Notes under the pieces: generated by a model | Told to the model about the DNA's origin: nothing | Databases searched by the model: none | Seen by the model: the letters and a program-made list of their open reading frames with translations, nothing else | Assembly: GCA_009840065.1 (NCBI GenBank) | Contig: VXON01000165.1 | Span: forward strand, 1 to 11,090 | Direction: 5' to 3' | DNA from: Cenarchaeum sp. SB0662_bin_33 | Lineage (GTDB): Archaea; Thermoproteota; Nitrososphaeria; Nitrososphaerales; Nitrosopumilaceae | Length of the DNA: 11,090 nucleotides | In this document: piece after piece, positions 7,387-11,090 of the stretch | Position numbering within the stretch: the first letter of the stretch is position 1 | Layout: each line of letters begins with the position of its first letter | Translations under genes and position numbers: made by a program

Positions 7387-8202
7387 TCACCATTGCTCAA
7401 ATATGTATCTGGATCTGTTCAGCGTGGACATTCTCTTTTCATAGTAGTCGGTTGCCTGATGAAAGAAACTGGTATACCATTCTCTAATGGAGTCATCCTG
7501 CGCCATCAGTTCTCTGAGTTCGTTGATTTTGTTTTCATACAACAGAAAAGTGTAGAACCAGTATGATATTTGATCTGCTAAATTCTCCTCCCTTATGATT
7601 TCAAAATTTCGTCTATATTTTATATGAATGTACGACATGAGTTCATACAGTGGATTGTTCTTGTTTGCCATGTTGGTGTTGTTCAGGTATAATCCTCTTG
7701 CAAGTATCTTTATGTTGTATATGTCTGGGCCAATTACTTTCTTGATTTGTGCCCATCTACCAAACACCTTTGGTATTATGATAGAATATTTTGATGCCAT
7801 GGAGTCAATCTCTCTATGAGTTGGTTCAAATGCATCAATATAGTACAAAATCCCATGTATGGACAGTCTATATACCGAGTACGGCTTTCCGGTATGCTTC
7901 TCCCTCAAGACAAGTCCCATGTCCACCACACCCTTTGAGCGTCGCCCTCTGTCGTATCTTCCAATCAGGAGACGCCTGAATATTTTTTCCTGAACGCGAA
8001 TATTATCAGTTTTACGCCGGCGTGTCTTTGCCATATCCCATGTTGTACCCACACCGTTTACAAATAGTATGTGTAGTGCATCTTGTATGTTTTTTTGATG
8101 TGTTGTACACCCCATTGCAGAGTGACCATACAAACTCCTGGCAGTAGGCCTCAGATAAACCTTATACGACATGAGATTTCCATGAGAGTTATACGCAGTC
8201 AT
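7387..8202 (-). CDS. Winged-helix DNA-binding-like protein with C-terminal extension
   Basis: The 271-residue protein has an N-terminal winged-helix-like region at about 36-122. It contains QKNIQDALHILFVNGVGTTW (36-55), a basic patch TRRRKTDNIRVQEKIFRRLL (60-79) and a hairpin with a YRLSIHGILYYIDAF ending (111-125). This resembles archaeal wHTH proteins in which a TTWDMAK-type helix precedes the recognition helix. The remaining 145 residues are helical, aromatic and charged, with SYWFYTFLLYENK near 213-225; no known domain was recognised. There is no signal peptide or membrane segment, so it is cytoplasmic. ATG 8202 fits a TATA box about 28 bases upstream; ATG 8172 is an alternative. It stands alone, on the strand opposite the two-component genes. 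A transcription-regulator role is inference, with target unknown. Confidence 0.75.
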   Translation of the reverse strand: MTAYNSHGNLMSYKVYLRPTARSLYGHSAMGCTTHQKNIQDALHILFVNGVGTTWDMAKTRRRKTDNIRVQEKIFRRLLIGRYDRGRRSKGVVDMGLVLREKHTGKPYSVYRLSIHGILYYIDAFEPTHREIDSMASKYSIIIPKVFGRWAQIKKVIGPDIYNIKILARGLYLNNTNMANKNNPLYELMSYIHIKYRRNFEIIREENLADQISYWFYTFLLYENKINELRELMAQDDSIREWYTSFFHQATDYYEKRMSTLNRSRYIFEQW

Positions 8203-8223
8203 GGTGGGATTTGATGTATTTTC

Positions 8224-8236
8224 ATATATTATATTT
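8224..8236 (-). promoter_or_regulatory. TATA box for the winged-helix gene
   Basis: Read on the minus strand this is AAATATAATATAT. It is centred about 28 bases upstream of the ATG at 8202, fitting a leaderless transcript from that start. Confidence 0.45.
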
Positions 8237-8408
8237 GGCGGTCCTCTCAGATAAAATATTATTGGCTCTAATCGGCGCTTTAGGTTACTCCCACAGAGAA
8301 GTATTCATAGCTGCAAGGTCATTGTGTATACCAGAGTTTTACACTGAATTGCTAGGATTGCTTAGTATGATTTGTATCGGATCTATTGGGTAAAATTTGG
8401 ACATTTTG

Positions 8409-8413
8409 AAAAA
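8409..8413 (-). terminator. Possible oligo-T terminator of the substrate-binding gene
   Basis: On the minus strand a TTTTT run lies about 40 bases after the stop codon at 8454-8456, within an AT-rich gap. Archaeal transcription can stop at such runs without a hairpin, and none is seen here. Confidence 0.25.
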
Positions 8414-8453
8414 CCCTTTATTCTTGCGGGAGTAAAATAATTTGCAATACCTG

Positions 8454-9464
8454 CTAGCGACTGGGTCCGTCTTGTCTTTCATTCATGTATAGTCCCTCTA
8501 AGTTATACCCATTCCGGCCCAGATACCCTAGGGCATCGGCCCGTTCAGCAAATATCTCTATCGAGGTATCATACGTGTCGGTAGTAAAATGAATATTCTG
8601 TAGTGCGATATCTATTATGTCATCAGGAAATGCCCGCCCCAGCTCAGACTCTACATAGTTGTTAAACATCTCCCGCGCCTCTGCGGGGTTCTCGCCAATC
8701 CAGTGCGCGGTTGAGTTGTGCACCTCCAGCCATGAAGATACAGCTTCTGGATTTTCTTCTACAAACTGCTGTCTGGCCACCAGTACAACGGACGCAAAGA
8801 CTCCATCCTCCCACAACTCCTCTTCATAGAACAGTCTGTGGCCGCCCAACTCTTCTACAAGAATTGTGGCCCAGGGCTCTGGAACCCAAGCCGCATCTAT
8901 CTCTCCCTTTACAAAGAGCGTGTATGTGTCTGGATTGGCAATGTTTAGTACTGTTACGCTCCCACCCCTCTCGGTGGGTACCAGGCCATGCTCTGTAAGA
9001 TAGTGTCTTAGTGATATGTCTTGACTGTTTCCTATCTGGGGGGCCGATATGCGCGTATTGTGCAAATCAGATGCCTGTGTGATATGTGAGTCCGGATGTA
9101 TTACAAAACTACTCCCACCACTGGCAGCACCTGATATTATGCGAACCGAACCATCGGTGGATTTCAAAAACCCGTTTATGGCCGGTCCGGGTCCCACATA
9201 TGCCATATCTATCGAGCCAGAGAACAGAGCCTCTATCGCCTGCGGACCACTATCAAACAGCCGGACATCCAGACTGACTTGATCTCCAACACTCTTCTCA
9301 AAGGCCCCCATCTCCATTCCTATTACTGGAATTGCGTGCGCCACATTGGGAAAGAATGCAACCCGAAACCTACTCTCGGCAGAACTCTCAAGGGTCGTAG
9401 CATATATTGTCAGTCCTGCTACAACCACTCCTATACAGATTACGATTAAAATTCGCAGCATCAC
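8454..9464 (-). CDS. ABC transporter substrate-binding protein, NitT/TauT (SsuA-like) family
   Basis: The 336-residue extracytoplasmic binding protein belongs to a type-II periplasmic-binding fold family for sulfonates, taurine, nitrate or thiamine-precursor-like compounds. Residues 3-23 are a hydrophobic N-terminal anchor or signal. There is no good lipobox, because C10 lacks the small residue before it, so it is likely tethered by the helix. Family blocks are FRVAFFPNVAHA (33-44), AYVGPGPAINGF (88-99), GAASGGSSFVI (112-122), GNSQDISLRHYL (145-156) and GEIDAAWVPEPWA (187-199). Length is normal. GTG 9464 and ATG 9461 are adjacent starts; a TATA box at 9488-9495 fits the GTG. The permease gene diverges from it after a 309-base gap. 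The true substrate cannot be told from sequence. Confidence 0.88.
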   Translation of the reverse strand: MMLRILIVICIGVVVAGLTIYATTLESSAESRFRVAFFPNVAHAIPVIGMEMGAFEKSVGDQVSLDVRLFDSGPQAIEALFSGSIDMAYVGPGPAINGFLKSTDGSVRIISGAASGGSSFVIHPDSHITQASDLHNTRISAPQIGNSQDISLRHYLTEHGLVPTERGGSVTVLNIANPDTYTLFVKGEIDAAWVPEPWATILVEELGGHRLFYEEELWEDGVFASVVLVARQQFVEENPEAVSSWLEVHNSTAHWIGENPAEAREMFNNYVESELGRAFPDDIIDIALQNIHFTTDTYDTSIEIFAERADALGYLGRNGYNLEGLYMNERQDGPSR

Positions 9465-9487
9465 GCTTATAGTTAATTCCCATGCCG

Positions 9488-9495
9488 TTAAATAA
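9488..9495 (-). promoter_or_regulatory. TATA box for the substrate-binding protein gene
   Basis: TTATTTAA on the minus strand is centred 27-28 bases upstream of GTG 9464, consistent with a leaderless archaeal mRNA. Confidence 0.45.
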
Positions 9496-9528
9496 GGTTA
9501 ATTCCGCAAAACTAACCAATTGCGTCTT

Positions 9529-9560
9529 TAATGGTGCGCACAAGTTTCTGCGCACTATTA
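9529..9560. promoter_or_regulatory. 12-bp-arm inverted repeat between divergent transporter genes
   Basis: Arms 9529-9540 (TAATGGTGCGCA) and 9549-9560 (TGCGCACTATTA) are complementary at 11 of 12 positions, the odd one being a G:T pair. The spacer is 8 bases. It lies about 35-70 bases upstream of the substrate-binding gene's TATA box and far from the permease start. It may be an operator for a dimeric regulator or an RNA hairpin. Candidate TATA boxes for the permease are at 9657-9664 and 9718-9725; the rest of the gap is unassigned. Confidence 0.5.
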
Positions 9561-9717
9561 CACATATGGCAATTTTACCATCAGGGTTCTATGTATCGGG
9601 ACACGACTAGTGTGATGGTCAATATGAGGCGCCAAGCCGAATGTAAAACTCTGGCATATATAATGACTCTACAGGAACGAACCCTTCTCTCTGTGGGAGG
9701 ATACTAGTTCCCAGAAA

Positions 9718-9725
9718 TTTATAAT
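9718..9725 (+). promoter_or_regulatory. Candidate TATA box for the permease gene
   Basis: TTTATAAT is 52 bases before ATG 9774, which would give a short leader of about 25 bases. A second box, TATATAAT at 9657-9664, would give a leader of about 85-90 bases. I cannot choose between them. Confidence 0.3.
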
Positions 9726-9773
9726 GCACATTCTTAAAGCCCCTCACTGATGGATAATGATGGTGTTGGTTAG

Positions 9774-10529
9774 ATGATCTCGCTGTTATCAAAGAAGGTG
9801 GCATTCTATGTGGTCCTAATAGCCGTTTGGCAGGCGGTGGCTATGTCTGAGCTGTGGCCTGACAACATATTCCCATCACCATATCAGGTTGTTGAGGATT
9901 TAGCATTCATGGCCAACGATGGCAGCCTGTTTCATGGCATGGGGACCAGCCTCTTCAGACTGGTTTCGGGCTTTCTAATAGCCGCCTTGGGTGGCTTGAT
10001 CTTGGGAATATTCATGGCCAGGGTCAGGATAGTTGATCAAACCATGGGTTCGCTGGTCTTGGGACTTCAGTCCATACCTTCTGTAGCGTGGGTCCCCTTG
10101 GCAATACTCTGGTTTGGCCTTACTGATGAGGGAATAATCTTTGTAACTGCGATAGGGGCCATCTTTGCAGTAACCATAAACACCAGCTCGGGCATAAAGA
10201 ATATCAATCCACATTATATCGAGGCCGCTCGAAATATGGGCGCCCATGGAAGGAATATGATTGTAAGGCTACTGATACCTGCGGCATTTCCATATGTTAT
10301 ATCTGGATTCAAACAAGGATGGGCCTTTGCGTGGAGGGGGGTGATTGGTGCGGAACTACTCTTCTCGTTTTTGGGCTTGGGCTTTCTGCTGAATGTAGGC
10401 CGTCAACTAAATGATGTCAGTCAGATAATTGCAATCATGATACTGATAATGGGTATTGGTATTGGCATAGATGGATTTGTCTTCAAGAAGGTTGAGGATA
10501 GGGTTATGCATCGCTGGGGGTTAAGATAG
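9774..10529 (+). CDS. ABC transporter permease, NitT/TauT (SsuC/TauC-like) family
   Basis: The 251-residue integral membrane permease has about six hydrophobic segments (near 8-24, 60-81, 92-113, 119-136, 169-200 and 215-236). The cytoplasmic EAA loop is clear at 148-174: YIEAARNMGAHGRNMIVRLL with the conserved Gly at 156, then P169. This is the site where the ATPase couples. FPSPYQVVED (33-42), VPLAILWFG (107-115) and GAELLFSFLGLGFL (192-205) are typical of the family, and the length is usual. It is divergent from the substrate-binding gene, and no ATPase gene follows within about 560 bases. The channel partner is presumably that binding protein; the ATPase is missing from the window. Confidence 0.9.
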   Translation: MISLLSKKVAFYVVLIAVWQAVAMSELWPDNIFPSPYQVVEDLAFMANDGSLFHGMGTSLFRLVSGFLIAALGGLILGIFMARVRIVDQTMGSLVLGLQSIPSVAWVPLAILWFGLTDEGIIFVTAIGAIFAVTINTSSGIKNINPHYIEAARNMGAHGRNMIVRLLIPAAFPYVISGFKQGWAFAWRGVIGAELLFSFLGLGFLLNVGRQLNDVSQIIAIMILIMGIGIGIDGFVFKKVEDRVMHRWGLR

Positions 10530-10581
10530 GAGCCGGCTTGCGCCTGACGCATCAAAGGAATTTCCCATCACTATGGTGACA

Positions 10582-10597
10582 TGCATAAGTTTATGCA
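10582..10597. repeat. Short palindrome downstream of the permease
   Basis: TGCATAA and TTATGCA are perfect 7-bp arms separated by GT. The site lies about 55 bases after the permease stop. It could be a protein-binding dyad or chance; it is too short to judge. Confidence 0.3.
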
Positions 10598-10623
10598 GTA
10601 CTAAAATCACCCATACACACTAC

Positions 10624-10647
10624 TGAGGTTGCATGTGCCTCATTTTT
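10624..10647 (+). terminator. Weak hairpin plus T-run after the permease
   Basis: TGAGG (10624-10628) pairs with CCTCA (10638-10642), followed directly by TTTTT (10643-10647). It has intrinsic-terminator shape about 95 bases after the permease stop. The stem is only 5 bp, so the T-run alone may matter. Confidence 0.35.
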
Positions 10648-10729
10648 GGAGAAGTACACGAGTTATGTCTGTGCTACAAGATAGAATCATGTATGTGAAT
10701 GTAACAATATTGGTCTGTATGCATAGTAG

Positions 10730-10891
10730 TTATTTTGGGGTCGTGGGAATGTGCGGCAGCAACCACAGTCTTAACTGCTTGCTTTTACACTTGCAGCGTT
10801 TCTTGGCGCCATCTACCCGTCGCTTCTTTATTTCTGGGTCTATTGGGTCCTCTAGGCGTACAAATGGTCGCATTATGCCCTTTGGCGGCAT
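10730..10891 (-). CDS. Small basic CxC protein, 53 residues, unknown function
   Basis: A short frame reads MPPKGIMRPFVRLEDPIDPE, then KKRR and KKRCKCKSKQ (C34-x-C36), and ends at TAA 10730-10732. The composition of the first 39 residues is strongly protein-like: alternating basic and acidic blocks, with prolines in RPFVRLEDPIDPE. The last 14 residues look less ordered. ATG 10891 is the first start after an upstream TAG; ATG 10873 is internal. An AT-rich box at about 10923-10937 could be its promoter with a short leader. It may bind nucleic acid or metal through its basic and Cys residues, which is inference. Overlapping longer frames on either strand look less natural, so I prefer this one. 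Confidence 0.45.
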   Translation of the reverse strand: MPPKGIMRPFVRLEDPIDPEIKKRRVDGAKKRCKCKSKQLRLWLLPHIPTTPK

Positions 10892-11016
10892 TCTTTCCCA
10901 GTATGTGAAGAAGTGATAATCGATTTTTAATAAAATCGTACACTGCTGCTAAATGCGTATCCTTATTGGTATAGCGTATCGAATGTTCAATCGAGCCTTT
11001 CAGCACGCTCCACACC

Positions 11017-11027
11017 GGGGGGGGGGG
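11017..11027 (+). repeat. G11 homopolymer tract
   Basis: Eleven consecutive G residues lie near the window end, in a region with no firm gene. On the minus strand they fall in an open frame running from about 11087 to 10785 (100 residues) that I cannot recognise; in it the tract encodes four prolines. The length could be a sequencing or assembly uncertainty, or a slippage-prone tract. Confidence 0.9.
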
Positions 11028-11090
11028 TTGACCTATTACCCGTACACTACCAGTTCTAGTATAGTTGGGTGGAAAGGCCGACTGCACAAT

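Noticed and set aside
7245..7487. 80-residue open frame on the plus strand
   Set aside because: It overlaps the 3' end of the winged-helix gene, has no family resemblance and its composition looks random.
10629..10916. 95-residue plus-strand frame
   Set aside because: It looks like the antisense of the minus-strand small gene; low-complexity composition.
10785..11087. 100-residue minus-strand frame through the G11 tract
   Set aside because: Not recognised, overlaps the better-looking 53-residue frame, and depends on the exact homopolymer length; kept only as context.
1..11090. tRNA, rRNA, CRISPR arrays, integrase or transposase genes
   Set aside because: No cloverleaf-like segment, no regularly spaced repeats and no such protein motifs seen on either strand.

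Overview
The window looks like chromosomal DNA of a mesophilic archaeon, most likely a Nitrososphaerota (Thaumarchaeota) member. The reasons are indirect. Ile is often ATA and Arg often AGG/AGA. GTG starts are common. TATA-like boxes sit about 25-28 bases before several start codons with almost no leader, as in leaderless archaeal mRNAs. Several proteins also have a thaumarchaeal flavour: a beta-sandwich segment inside the large secreted protein, a two-transmembrane kinase with a stand-alone receiver, and a winged-helix protein with a long C-terminal extension. No rRNA, tRNA, CRISPR array or transposase gene was found, so the placement rests on protein character only.

Layout. 76-1684 (+): a secreted DUF3179 protein, followed with a 20-base overlap by a small membrane protein carrying an intramembrane Cys-Cys pair. 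1904-4663 (+): a 919-residue exported fusion of cyclophilin, PQQ-type sugar dehydrogenase, a beta domain and a DsbA-like thioredoxin domain. About 4664-8450: a stretch that reads clearly more AT-rich than its flanks, holding two copies of a short inverted-repeat element, a histidine kinase/receiver pair (5007-6706, +) and a winged-helix protein (7387-8202, -). 8454-10529: a NitT/TauT-type ABC importer split into divergent substrate-binding protein (-) and permease (+) genes, with a 12-bp-arm inverted repeat between them. 10530-11090: mostly non-coding, with a likely 53-residue basic protein on the minus strand and an 11-G homopolymer.

The first 4.7 kb encodes extracytoplasmic redox and protein-folding functions: DUF3179, a Cys-Cys membrane protein, and a protein joining proline isomerase, dehydrogenase and thiol oxidoreductase. 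The kinase and receiver are almost certainly one signalling unit. The importer lacks its ATPase here, so the ATPase must lie elsewhere or be shared.

The strongest unusual signals are the multi-domain fusion and the 168-bp MITE-like element at 6975-7142. The element has perfect 24-bp terminal inverted repeats and a 6-bp TAGTAT target duplication. A second, decayed copy in the same orientation at about 4701-4825 means the two bracket the two-component cassette inside the AT-rich region.
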